Shown piece after piece: positions 14,275 to 22,667 of a stretch of 64,000 bases of DNA. The stretch's first letter is position 1; every line of letters begins with the position of its first letter. A program made the translations under genes and the position numbers. Source of the stretch: a virus; IMG/VR virus record IMGVR_UViG_3300009149_000016, positions 43,137 to 107,136 of that record. One strand, written 5' to 3'. Under the pieces are notes generated by a model. The model was not told where the DNA came from. It saw nothing but the letters and a program-made list of their open reading frames with translations, and ran no database searches.

Positions 14275-15435
14275 CTAGCGGACCACCTCAGCAAGGTGGG
14301 AATCCTCGATCTTTGGTACCTCGAAGACCCGAAGCTCTTCCGTCCACAGATGCACCGTCAAATCAACGTGGGCTTGGATGCGCCACTTGTCGTGAAGCTC
14401 GACGCTCGTCAGTTCCTTGAATTCAGTGAGAACGGATCCAGCCGGGTTCATAATCCCGACGACAACGGGCGCGCTGTCGACGGACCGACAGGCCAAGCGA
14501 AGCCGTTGCATTGCCAAAGCCACCGAGGGAGGGGCCAACCACATCCGGCAATTCATTTCCTTGAATTCGTCCATCGTGGCCGATTCCAAAAGCTGGGACC
14601 CCTCGCACATCTGCGTGATGGCGTGGGCCACGTCGTTCATCAAACCTCGGTACAGAGCCGAGAGCACCTGGTTTTTCCGGTTGAAGTGAACGTTCGTGGT
14701 CGACGGGTCCTGAATGGGGATCGTCACCAGCGGGGAAGCGTGAACGAGCCGCTTGGTCCCATGCGCTGGTACCTTATCGGAAAAGGTCATGAGCCCATGA
14801 AGATGGGCGGCGGGTCCGCTTTCCGTCAGAAGGTTTTCCAGGAAAGTTTCTCGGATCTCCTCTGCCATGGTCTTTCGGCCATTGCGGGTAGCGATCCGAA
14901 GGCGCCGGTCACCGGTCTGCACGAGAAAGTCAGTCTGGGCGCCTTTCTTGGCAAGGGTCGCCTGGTTCGCCAACTCCCGCCCCTTCTCGTGGAAGTCGTG
15001 GATGACCTGGGCTTCGATCTCAGGATGCACCCGGGGAAGGGGCGTCACCATGTTGCCCGACTCACGAGGGACTGTGGCTGGCGTGTAGATGGCTTCCGGC
15101 GTGACCTTGCGAATCAAACGGCCGGTCTCCGTGTTGACCATGTAGATCGAACCGTCCCCACCGTCGACGACCTGTTCGTATTCGTCGGCGATGTACTGGG
15201 CAGATGCCATGGCAACCGAGAAGTCGTGACCACCCCACTTGGCGCTCAGGCGCACAGCGAGGTTGTCAGCGAGCCACGTGTTGTCCCGCTTTTCTTCGGT
15301 AAATTGGGTGAATAGAGCGGTTAGCTCTGGGTCTCGCTGGATCTCCCCCCGGGCTGCCATCAAGGCATCGGAGGGAGGCTCAGCGGTTGATAAGACGACC
15401 ACATCGGTCGCCTTTTTGGTGATGTCAGTCGTCAT
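14275..15435 (-). CDS. Hypothetical protein (386 aa) downstream of AAA+ ATPase
   Basis: The ATG at 15435 (MTTDITKKAT) overlaps the ATPase stop by 11 bases; a start at 15522 would overlap more. The protein is a mixed alpha/beta, soluble protein with no membrane segment. A basic middle region (GDRRLRIATRNGRKT) precedes a helical part and a beta-rich C-terminus (KWRIQAHVDLTVHLWTEELR). I recognise no family. Direct coupling to the ATPase suggests a shared process, perhaps as substrate or partner. Confidence 0.65.
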   Translation of the reverse strand: MTTDITKKATDVVVLSTAEPPSDALMAARGEIQRDPELTALFTQFTEEKRDNTWLADNLAVRLSAKWGGHDFSVAMASAQYIADEYEQVVDGGDGSIYMVNTETGRLIRKVTPEAIYTPATVPRESGNMVTPLPRVHPEIEAQVIHDFHEKGRELANQATLAKKGAQTDFLVQTGDRRLRIATRNGRKTMAEEIRETFLENLLTESGPAAHLHGLMTFSDKVPAHGTKRLVHASPLVTIPIQDPSTTNVHFNRKNQVLSALYRGLMNDVAHAITQMCEGSQLLESATMDEFKEMNCRMWLAPPSVALAMQRLRLACRSVDSAPVVVGIMNPAGSVLTEFKELTSVELHDKWRIQAHVDLTVHLWTEELRVFEVPKIEDSHLAEVVR

Positions 15436-16999
15436 CGTTGGTGATGAGTCGAAGGCTTTCGCTCTTGCCATCACTGGCGAACCGAGCACGAATGCCTTCC
15501 TTGGCGTCAGGGTCATACCCAACCCACTCGATAAGCTCTTGAACCTCGTCGACCATGGTCCGATGGATCCGGGGCTTGCTCTCCAACTCGATCTTCAGGA
15601 TGTCCTGATCGAGCTTGGGCTTCTCCTGCGAAAACGATTCGACCATGGCAGCGTAGATCGCTTGCTCAATCTCACGCCCGACCATCCGTTGAGACGATTC
15701 CGCCAGCATTGCCAGGTTGTAGTCCTCCGGGTCAGCGTTGACCTTTTTCAGGTGGATCTTGAGGATCTCGATGCGTTCCTCCTCGTTGGGCATGTCGAAG
15801 AAGAATCGCTCATCCATGCGGTTGACGAACTCGGCGGGCATGCTCGTCAAGCTGTTTGCCGTCATCGCCAAGCACACGGGTGCTTTCGTCTCCTGAAGCC
15901 AGGTCGACAGGATGCCGATGGTCCGGCTCGTGGTACCTGCATCCGACTGTGCCGACGACGCGTTGCCCGACAAGGACTTGTCAGCTTCGTCGAGCCACAC
16001 GATGCACGGGGCGACCGATTCGATCAGGCGGCATGCCCGATAGACGTTGGCTTCCGACTCGCCCACGCCGCTCGACCGCAGCTTGCCCATCTCCATCTGG
16101 ACGACCGGCAGTTGCCACGCCGCTCCCATCGCCTTGACGCTCAGGGACTTGCCGCACCCCCACACGCCCACAGCGAGCACTCCCTTGGGCGGCTTGAGCC
16201 CGTACTCCTGCCCCTTCTCGCTCCACGTCGCCTTCTGCTTGCGGGTCCACTGCTTGAACCGCTGGACCCCGCCCACGACGTCGAAGTTGAATTCGTCCGT
16301 GTCCACGTAGGTGAGCAGATCCGTCTTGGCAAGCTGCCGGCGCCGGAATTCGGCGACATAGGACGGGTCGATTCGCTTCGGGTCCTTCTTGTCCTTCTTG
16401 GTCTTGATGACGCTCTGCGCAATCGCCGCTCGCACCTCGAAGCTCGTAAGCCCAGCGAACACCTTGGAAGCGTTGGGCAGCGGGGGGCGCTTCAGGAATC
16501 CGCACGTTTCCGTGACGATTTCCTCGATCTCGGGATCCGTGAGCCCGTGGTCATGCACTACCTCGAAGTAGCGCGAAAGCTTCTCAGGGATCATCAACCG
16601 GGGCCCGACGAAGATCAGGATCTTGACGGTCCGGATGTTGTTGTGCAACTGGTGCACGATGTTGAGGATTCGCCGCTGCGTGTGCTCGTCCCGCAACCAC
16701 CGCTCAGGGTCCGTGATGATGTAGAAGTTCTGCTCCTCACGAGGGTCATCCCGGTAGATCTTGATCAGAGCGTCGTGGATCGAACCACACTCACGGTTCT
16801 CAGCGTGGGCTCTGGTGGACCAATCCTTCGTCAGGGCTTCGATGGGTTGCAGCCCCATGGCAGCGTTGAACACCCACGTTCGCTTGACTTGCTTGCTCAA
16901 GACCTGTTGGAATCGCAGCAGGAAGCGGTCCTCTTCGTCAGTGACGAAAAAGATGCACTTGGCGAGACTGCGGAGAAAAAAGGCTAGTTCCGAATTCAT
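15425..16999 (-). CDS. AAA+ ATPase, Ycf46-like
   Basis: A 524-residue ATPase. The N-terminal part (1-240) lacks a P-loop but has a RecA/AAA-like pattern (NFYIITDPER, then KILIFVGPRLMIP), and the C-terminal AAA+ module has Walker A GVWGCGKS (278-285), GVGESEANVY, Walker B CIVWLDEADK, a sensor-1 region AMTANSL, and NRMDERFFFDMP as the arginine-finger region. This layout and the LKPPKGVLAVGVWG lead-in match the chloroplast/cyanobacterial Ycf46 family. It follows DUF1257 (Ycf35-like) and DUF2997-like genes. Start at 16999, with GTGTAG 14 bases upstream and AGAGGA as ribosome site. Confidence 0.8.
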   Translation of the reverse strand: MNSELAFFLRSLAKCIFFVTDEEDRFLLRFQQVLSKQVKRTWVFNAAMGLQPIEALTKDWSTRAHAENRECGSIHDALIKIYRDDPREEQNFYIITDPERWLRDEHTQRRILNIVHQLHNNIRTVKILIFVGPRLMIPEKLSRYFEVVHDHGLTDPEIEEIVTETCGFLKRPPLPNASKVFAGLTSFEVRAAIAQSVIKTKKDKKDPKRIDPSYVAEFRRRQLAKTDLLTYVDTDEFNFDVVGGVQRFKQWTRKQKATWSEKGQEYGLKPPKGVLAVGVWGCGKSLSVKAMGAAWQLPVVQMEMGKLRSSGVGESEANVYRACRLIESVAPCIVWLDEADKSLSGNASSAQSDAGTTSRTIGILSTWLQETKAPVCLAMTANSLTSMPAEFVNRMDERFFFDMPNEEERIEILKIHLKKVNADPEDYNLAMLAESSQRMVGREIEQAIYAAMVESFSQEKPKLDQDILKIELESKPRIHRTMVDEVQELIEWVGYDPDAKEGIRARFASDGKSESLRLITNDDD

Positions 17000-17007
17000 G
17001 TTGTCCT

Positions 17008-17013
17008 CTACAC
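17008..17013 (-). promoter_or_regulatory. GTGTAG element before AAA+ ATPase gene
   Basis: GTGTAG begins 14 bases upstream of the ATG at 16999. Same spacing class as the other copies in this window. Confidence 0.45.
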
Positions 17014-17041
17014 CGAGTGTTCCGACCCCTGAAATGCGACA

Positions 17042-17068
17042 GCCCGTCACCAGTTGAGGGTGACGGGC
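17042..17068 (-). terminator. Strong hairpin downstream of the DUF1257 gene
   Basis: Perfect 10-bp inverted repeat GCCCGTCACC / GGTGACGGGC with a 7-base loop, in the gap between the DUF1257 stop and the ATPase start. There is no T-tract after it, so it may be a weak or Rho-assisted terminator or an mRNA-stability hairpin. A promoter for the ATPase would then be needed between it and 16999. Confidence 0.55.
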
Positions 17069-17108
17069 CGCAGACGGCGCACGTGTGACGTGTTCAGCCG
17101 GTGTTGTG

Positions 17109-17435
17109 TCAGCCGATGGCGTACATGAGGACGACGTTGTCGCCTTCCTGGCTCACCGACTCGATCGTGCCGCCCTGCTTGAAAACCTCTTCCTTGTACT
17201 TGGCGAGGTTGTAGTAGCAGCGCAACTTGCTGAAGGTCGTCTGGTTGTTACCGTAGTCCGTGTCGCCCGTGATGGTGCCGTCGCGAAGGTTGATCGTCGC
17301 GTCACGCAGCCCGTTGCCGCCCGTGATGCGCAGCGTGTCGCCGCTCTCGGAGAACGAAAGGCCCGCTTCCTTCAGGGCTTCCTTCGCCAAGCGCTTGTCG
17401 GTCATGTCAATCTTGGTAGTTACTCGATGGCTCAT
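17109..17435 (-). CDS. DUF1257 (Ycf35-like) protein
   Basis: The 108-residue protein starts MSHRVTTKIDMTD and ends with a strand pair (GGTIESVSQEGDNVVLMYAIG), the typical opening and close of the DUF1257/Ycf35 family as I remember it. The middle has a YYNLAKYKEEV segment like the conserved Tyr-rich helix. Function unknown. It sits between a DUF2997-like gene and a Ycf46-like ATPase. AGGAG ribosome site and GTGTAG 15 bases before the ATG. Confidence 0.75.
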   Translation of the reverse strand: MSHRVTTKIDMTDKRLAKEALKEAGLSFSESGDTLRITGGNGLRDATINLRDGTITGDTDYGNNQTTFSKLRCYYNLAKYKEEVFKQGGTIESVSQEGDNVVLMYAIG

Positions 17436-17444
17436 GGTATTCTC

Positions 17445-17450
17445 CTACAC
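17445..17450 (-). promoter_or_regulatory. GTGTAG element before DUF1257 gene
   Basis: GTGTAG starts 15 bases upstream of the ATG at 17435; its last base begins the AGGAG-like ribosome site. Confidence 0.45.
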
Positions 17451-17473
17451 CGTGTGCGCCGCTAGAAGCGGAT

Positions 17474-17644
17474 CTAGTTCTGGATTTCCTCGACCCGGTC
17501 ACACTCGGGGCCGGTCTGTTCATCGTTGATCTGGTGGCCCACGGCGGTCGTGATCTTCAAGACTTCGGAGCAATTCTGCCCGCTGCGTTCCTGAACTTCC
17601 GTGATAACTTTGTTCGTAGGGGTGAACGTGACCTTGACTCGCAT
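17474..17644 (-). CDS. DUF2997-like small protein (56 aa)
   Basis: The gene starts at ATG 17644 after an AGGGAG ribosome site and ends TAG at 17474. The protein begins MRVKVTFTPTNKVITEV, continues with QNCSEVLKITTAVG, and ends acidic (GPECDRVEEIQN). This strand - GxxC - helix - acidic tail plan matches DUF2997, typically encoded beside DUF1257. Family call rests on pattern and neighbourhood. Confidence 0.65.
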   Translation of the reverse strand: MRVKVTFTPTNKVITEVQERSGQNCSEVLKITTAVGHQINDEQTGPECDRVEEIQN

Positions 17645-17678
17645 TGTACTAGCTCCCTGGCTTGTTGCCTCATTCGGT

Positions 17679-18242
17679 TCACTTGGGGTCTACACCAGGA
17701 CTGCCCAATCTTACCTGGGCTCCCGACGGAATCACAACCTCATTTGTCGGTGCCGGCTTCTTTTTGGGCTCCCAAGGATCCGTTTGCGCTGGTTTTGTAG
17801 GGGCTCCCGCTAAAACACGCCCCTGATTCATAATAGGTTGAAATTGATCCGGTGGTGGCGCCGGGTCAGTAGGGTCCATGGCATCGTCCAGAGGTAACTC
17901 CACAAGTGGCTCACGCTGCGTGTCAGGTGGCGCTTCCTCGTCCTCTTCACCCTCTTGTAGGGGGTCGATCCATTGCGCCCCTAACTCGGGCATACGCTCC
18001 TCAGGAGCGGGGGCCCCGACGAAACGCTTGGCTTTGATACCTTGGTACCGTTCGTCGAGAGGGTCCATGCGGGGAACGTCAAGAAACAGGCGGCTTTCCC
18101 AGGTTTGGGTTCGCTTGTCGAACAGGCTCTTGCCCGCCATGCTCCGATGACATTCCGTTTGAACGCAGAATGCGCACCACGTCGCCTGGAAGTCTACCAG
18201 GGGCTCGCCTTGAGCATTGCATTCGCCTAGAAAGTCCCGCAT
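17679..18242 (-). CDS. Hypothetical protein with N-terminal Cys cluster (187 aa)
   Basis: Cys8, Cys23, Cys26 and Cys31 (FQATWCAFC, QTECHRS) look like a zinc site in the first 35 residues. The remainder is low-complexity, rich in Pro, Glu and Asp with a basic end, probably disordered. The gene lies between the DNA polymerase and the DUF2997 gene. No function assigned. Confidence 0.6.
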   Translation of the reverse strand: MRDFLGECNAQGEPLVDFQATWCAFCVQTECHRSMAGKSLFDKRTQTWESRLFLDVPRMDPLDERYQGIKAKRFVGAPAPEERMPELGAQWIDPLQEGEEDEEAPPDTQREPLVELPLDDAMDPTDPAPPPDQFQPIMNQGRVLAGAPTKPAQTDPWEPKKKPAPTNEVVIPSGAQVRLGSPGVDPK

Positions 18243-18258
18243 CCCCGTAACCTAGCGC

Positions 18259-21200
18259 TTAATTGTCGTCGAGCAAGCCTGGTACCCCGGTCCCCAGATT
18301 TTGCTCTCGAATGGATTGACCGAACACCTCTGCGTCGATCTTGAGGCCAATACCACGAAAGTCCGGCCCAATCAACGTGTTGCCAGCGATGTCGACCAGG
18401 TGCAGCACACTGACCGGGTTTGTCTCCGGGAACCGAGCCTTCATGGCTGCCAAGCACACGCTCTGAACCGAGACTTCGTCCAGCTTGTTGATCTTGAAGA
18501 TCGCCACCTTGGGCGGCTCTTTGCGCTTGGGGAAGCTCGCCGATGGCTTCGGTGGCTCGGCTTGAGTCTCGCTGGCGCCGTGGTCGAACTTCAGGGTGAG
18601 CCAATCAGGGCTCTTGGCGTAGACCTTATCCCCCTGCCTGAAGTGGGAATCCTTGATCTCTTGCCCATCCTCATAGGCTTCGCCGTACTTCATCTGACGC
18701 CAGTCGTAAGTCGCTGCCCAGGACCGACCGAGAAGCGGTTCAACGATGAGCGGTACCTCCCACCCAACCATTCGACTGTACTCTTCCATGTAGAATTCGA
18801 TGACTTCCATGATCTCTTGAGCCATGTCGTCCCGAATCTCAAACACGATTTCATCGTGGACGTTCAAGAGGATGCGTGCGCAGTCGAGACCGTTCTTGAG
18901 CCAGCCCCGCTTGTAGAATTCCCGGTGCAGCAAGATGAACGACACCTTGAGAACGTCGGCGCCCGTGTTCTTGTTGATCGCCCCCTCACACTCAAAGCGA
19001 TGACCTTCATCCTGAACGGATAGAGTGAAGGTTGGACCCTCCTGAGAAAGGGTGCGGGTTTCCTTGACCCGTTGGTACCCATAGACCGGCTGGGTAATCG
19101 TCCAACCCATTGTGTCGAGCATGTGCTGAAAGGTGATGAGCGTCACGGTGCCACCCGACCGCATGCGCAAGTAGAGATTGTAGAGAGACTCGTTGGGGAA
19201 AGCAGACCGCTTTTCCTCTGGGTAGACTTCAAGCAACTCATCGATCAGGAAAGAAGGCGCGTACAGATCGACCATCTTCGGAAGCCGGGCCGATGTGTGC
19301 TCTACAGCAGACCGGAACATCCGCTGATTGATGTCCAAGCGGTAACTCACCTGTCCTTTGTAGGTGTATGGGCCATAAAGTGTGGAATCCACCCCTAATG
19401 TACGCAGCAAGAGCTTCACATCACGCAACAACTCTTTCTGGCAGAGGTGGATGCTGTAAGGGTCACCATTCGTGGTGCGATGCCCATCTGAAGACATCAA
19501 CCCCAACACAAACTGTTGTCGGTTGACCAACAACCCGGAGAAAATCCGAGACGAAAGTCGCTTGGTGTGAGCAGTAGCGGCGGGAATTCCCAACTCGTCA
19601 AGCCACCGAACCAAATCCACACTGTGAACACTCACGATGTATCGGGTGGAAACCTTTTCGTGTGGTTGGTGTGTGGCTTCACGAATGGTTGGGTTGAGCC
19701 CCCATCGCCGCCAGAAGCCCACACATTGATCCATTTTGGCCGTTTCATGAGCACCGAAGATGTAGTGGAGCCCATCGTCCCCCTTCCAACCATCCCCGAA
19801 GTAGTAACCCAACCAGAACCACAGGTCACCTTCATTGTCGGGAGGCATCACAGGCGTGTGCGTTGAGCGCTCGCCAGACACAAGAGGGGGGAGTGGAAGC
19901 TCAGGGAATGTGACTGGTTTGGGGATCGATGTTGCTACCATATCCCCAACACACAAATCCGAGAAATCTTTCCAGATATACCCGTGTTCCGAAAAGACAA
20001 GCACCTTGTGACGAGTATCGCAAGGGATGAGGGTTCCATCTGCAAGCTCGATCTCGGCGTATTGCCATGGGCCCATATCGCGAAGTTGGAAAGATGCCCA
20101 ATTGGTCCCCGTCCAAACCCGGCAATCCTTCTGCCTGGAAAGCTCGGCAATCGTCAGGTATCCATGATCTGTTAGGATGCGAGCCGAAGGCTGGAGACAA
20201 CCTTGAATCGGATAGTTCGTCGAGTACCGCTCACATGCAGCCCGCAGCTTGTTGGCGTCCTCTTTGTTGAGGAAACGCCCCATGCTGTCCTTCGTGCCTT
20301 CTTTGCAAGCGGCATCCGGGATGGAGATCCAGCGGCCCGAAGCCGTTTTGACTCCGAGGTTGGTCTTGACGTAGGCGTGCTGCCCCTTGACCCATGTGGC
20401 GAACTTGCTGACTTTCTTGTCGAAGTTTTGCTTACGACGTCGGGCTTCCTGCTTGTTGCAACCCGTGGCCCGCATGATGGCTGCCGGCCCGCCACCGTAG
20501 ACGAGCGCGAAGTTGGCAGCCTTGCCCATCTTGCGCTTGTCTGTGTCGTCCCTTGTGATGTGCGCCCCGAAGAACGCTTGAGCCGTGATTGTGTGAAGGT
20601 CACCCGTGCCGTGGATGAATTCCTTAAGCCAAACGGGTTCCTGACTCAAGTTGGTGACAATTCGAAGCTCTTGGCCTGCATAGTCGCTCTTGACTATCGT
20701 GTAGCCGGGCCGGGAGATGAACAGCCGACGCAGGCTGTGGGCGACCTTGGGACGCTTCGGGTCCTTGCGGGCAGGGATCCCGTGGATGGGAATGCTGGTA
20801 CCCCCATGGTCAGACTTACCAGCGGGAGCCGAGAAACGCCCCGTCGTGGTCCCCGTCTGCTTGAAGTCGAACCGAAGCTGGTCAAACTCATCAACGTCGT
20901 GGAGCATGCCTTCCAAGTAGGTCCCGATGATCTTGTCGATCTGACGCCATTTGACGATATCGACAAGGATATCGGGCGCATCGCCAGCCTCTGCCAGCTT
21001 CTCAAGGATGTCAGCCGACGTCGAGTATTGCTGCGAACCCGCCTTTTCAGCCGCTTTCGTGAGAGGGGGCTTGGGTTCTAAATCGAACCCCTTGCTCGTG
21101 AACAGCAAGTCACTCACTTGCGGGGGGCTGCCGGGGTTGAAGTCCTTAAACCCTACGGACTTGGCAACATCGACGATCCTCTTTTCGGTTTCAGCAAGCT

Positions 21201-22281
21201 CGATCTTTGCTTCCTCAATGAGGATGGCGACTTCCTTCAGATCGATCTTGACCCGGTTGCGGTCCATCACCCGGCAGACCTGGACGACCTTCTTTTCCAT
21301 CTGGTAGGCACCAGAGAATTTCTTGTCCTTCCACGCCTTGGTGATCTCTGGGTGTCGGCAAAGAAGCAACGTACAGATGCCGTCGCCGCCGACGTATTCC
21401 TTCACGCCGAAGCTCGCCGGATCGAGAGAAGCGAAGTCGACCGTCTGCCCTCGCTCGAACAGTTCCTTCATCTCGACCATCTCGTAGGGTTCATCGTCCG
21501 GCGTCCGAAGCAACTGCTTTGCCTTGGGCTTCAGACCAATGCGCTTGTCCCCTGAGAAAATCGTGAATGCCGCAAGCATTCCGTCTTGGAAAGAACTTGG
21601 ATGCCAGTAGTCGATCCCGGTGACCGGGTAGAGGAATTCTTGGTCGAACTTGGAGTGCCAGAAACAGATGACGACCTTGCCTGGTACCGCAACCTTACCG
21701 GCAAGTGGGTCCTCTTTGGCTGACTCTGGGTCGAGGGTGGGCTGTGAGGCCAAGCACAACCGCTTGATCTGCTCTTCAACCGCTTTGACGTCTGGGATGT
21801 TCGGATTGACATCCGGTGTCAGCGGATCTGGACGGTGCCGGACGGGCAGGTAGTAGCCCGTGACACCGTCGACGCTCATACAGTAGCCGACGATCTTGTG
21901 CGGAGTGCTTGGGGCTCCGTTCTCATCGTAATTGATCCGGTTGTCGAAGCCCTGGGTTTCCAGGTCAAGTGAACACTCACCCGCTTCGATAGCCTCATCT
22001 ACGAGCTTGACGACTTCCTCCACCGTCGAGAGCAAGACGAACTTGTGGTGTTTCATCCACGGCTTGATCACGGCTCGGGTGACAGATGCCGCCTTCAGCG
22101 TCCCATCGGCGAACATGCTCGCCGGGTCGTCCCCTACGTCGTCATCGTCATCGTCGTCCGGTTCGGGGGCCTTAGCCTTTGGGGGCTCGGGCTTGGGAGG
22201 ATCAGGCTTCGGTTCCGGGACGGGTGGAAGCTCTGCGTCGTCCATGTCGAATTCGTCATCGTCGAAGTCAGACTCATCCAT
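18259..22281 (-). CDS. Family A DNA polymerase with 3'-5' exonuclease and an in-frame intein
   Basis: Replicative polymerase of 1340 residues, about 929 after intein removal. Residues 1-55 are acidic and Pro-rich. The exonuclease domain shows SLDLET (104-109), HSKFDQEF (209-216) and YVGGDG (296-301). Polymerase motif A is KSDYAGQELR (531-540), motif B KRKMGKAANFALVYGG (582-597), with Phe591 at the residue that influences dideoxynucleotide discrimination, and motif C LLNVHDEIVFEI. The intein at 695-1105 splits PIQG from TGAD. It lies downstream of the helicase and zinc-finger primase genes and overlaps its neighbour by 8 bases. Confidence 0.95.
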   Translation of the reverse strand: MDESDFDDDEFDMDDAELPPVPEPKPDPPKPEPPKAKAPEPDDDDDDDVGDDPASMFADGTLKAASVTRAVIKPWMKHHKFVLLSTVEEVVKLVDEAIEAGECSLDLETQGFDNRINYDENGAPSTPHKIVGYCMSVDGVTGYYLPVRHRPDPLTPDVNPNIPDVKAVEEQIKRLCLASQPTLDPESAKEDPLAGKVAVPGKVVICFWHSKFDQEFLYPVTGIDYWHPSSFQDGMLAAFTIFSGDKRIGLKPKAKQLLRTPDDEPYEMVEMKELFERGQTVDFASLDPASFGVKEYVGGDGICTLLLCRHPEITKAWKDKKFSGAYQMEKKVVQVCRVMDRNRVKIDLKEVAILIEEAKIELAETEKRIVDVAKSVGFKDFNPGSPPQVSDLLFTSKGFDLEPKPPLTKAAEKAGSQQYSTSADILEKLAEAGDAPDILVDIVKWRQIDKIIGTYLEGMLHDVDEFDQLRFDFKQTGTTTGRFSAPAGKSDHGGTSIPIHGIPARKDPKRPKVAHSLRRLFISRPGYTIVKSDYAGQELRIVTNLSQEPVWLKEFIHGTGDLHTITAQAFFGAHITRDDTDKRKMGKAANFALVYGGGPAAIMRATGCNKQEARRRKQNFDKKVSKFATWVKGQHAYVKTNLGVKTASGRWISIPDAACKEGTKDSMGRFLNKEDANKLRAACERYSTNYPIQGCLQPSARILTDHGYLTIAELSRQKDCRVWTGTNWASFQLRDMGPWQYAEIELADGTLIPCDTRHKVLVFSEHGYIWKDFSDLCVGDMVATSIPKPVTFPELPLPPLVSGERSTHTPVMPPDNEGDLWFWLGYYFGDGWKGDDGLHYIFGAHETAKMDQCVGFWRRWGLNPTIREATHQPHEKVSTRYIVSVHSVDLVRWLDELGIPAATAHTKRLSSRIFSGLLVNRQQFVLGLMSSDGHRTTNGDPYSIHLCQKELLRDVKLLLRTLGVDSTLYGPYTYKGQVSYRLDINQRMFRSAVEHTSARLPKMVDLYAPSFLIDELLEVYPEEKRSAFPNESLYNLYLRMRSGGTVTLITFQHMLDTMGWTITQPVYGYQRVKETRTLSQEGPTFTLSVQDEGHRFECEGAINKNTGADVLKVSFILLHREFYKRGWLKNGLDCARILLNVHDEIVFEIRDDMAQEIMEVIEFYMEEYSRMVGWEVPLIVEPLLGRSWAATYDWRQMKYGEAYEDGQEIKDSHFRQGDKVYAKSPDWLTLKFDHGASETQAEPPKPSASFPKRKEPPKVAIFKINKLDEVSVQSVCLAAMKARFPETNPVSVLHLVDIAGNTLIGPDFRGIGLKIDAEVFGQSIREQNLGTGVPGLLDDN
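18967..20199 (-). mobile_element. LAGLIDADG intein in DNA polymerase (411 aa)
   Basis: Self-splicing insert from Cys695 to Asn1105 with Thr as the +1 residue. Block A is CLQPSARILTDHG, block B carries TLIPCDTRHKV, and the end shows EGHRFECEGAINKN. The penultimate residue is Lys instead of the usual His. Two dodecapeptides, WLGYYFGDGWK (823-833) and FVLGLMSSDGHR (924-935), mark a homing endonuclease of the LAGLIDADG type. It interrupts the conserved PIQGT segment just before polymerase motif C, a site where loss is unlikely without exact excision. Confidence 0.92.
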
Positions 22282-22666
22282 CGGTGTCCTCCAGGACTAC
22301 AATCACATACACGCCTTTTCGCCAATGACTGAGGATGTCAGCGGTGAAGGGCGCACCTCCCACGTCGGCAGGCTCATAGCACCAAGGCATCAATTTCGAA
22401 AAGGGGTGGCACTTGTGTTTCTCGAAGAAAATGCACTTCTGGCGTTGCTCGCACTGCTTGGCCGAAGCCGGCATTTTACGAAGGGAGCCTTCCGGGGGCA
22501 ACCCCAAAGCGTCGACCAACGGCTTTGTCCATCCACGGAGCGCATGATCCATCACCGACTGGGGTATGACGCTGAGTAGGGGGGCAAACGAAGTGGTCCG
22601 CACGGCGTCCCAGGTCCCCCACCCATCCTCTGACGCCCAGATGATGAACAGCGTGATCTCACCCAT
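22274..22666 (-). CDS. Hypothetical Cys-rich protein (130 aa)
   Basis: The ATG at 22666 follows one base after the stop of the zinc-finger primase gene; a start at 22714 would overlap it. Cysteines at KQCEQRQKC, KHKC and PWCYEP form a four-Cys cluster that could hold a metal or Fe-S centre. The N-terminal half has hydrophobic strand and Trp-rich stretches (EITLFIIWASEDGWGTW). It overlaps the polymerase start by 8 bases, so a replication link is possible from position alone. Confidence 0.6.
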   Translation of the reverse strand: MGEITLFIIWASEDGWGTWDAVRTTSFAPLLSVIPQSVMDHALRGWTKPLVDALGLPPEGSLRKMPASAKQCEQRQKCIFFEKHKCHPFSKLMPWCYEPADVGGAPFTADILSHWRKGVYVIVVLEDTDG

Positions 22667-22667
22667 C

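Noticed and set aside
15239-16987. 582-codon plus-strand open frame
   Set aside because: Antisense to the AAA+ ATPase and its neighbour; low-complexity composition, no motif.
17042-17068. Extended N-terminus of the AAA+ ATPase from a GTG at 17050
   Set aside because: It would translate the terminator-like hairpin and the GTGTAG element; the ATG at 16999 has a ribosome site.
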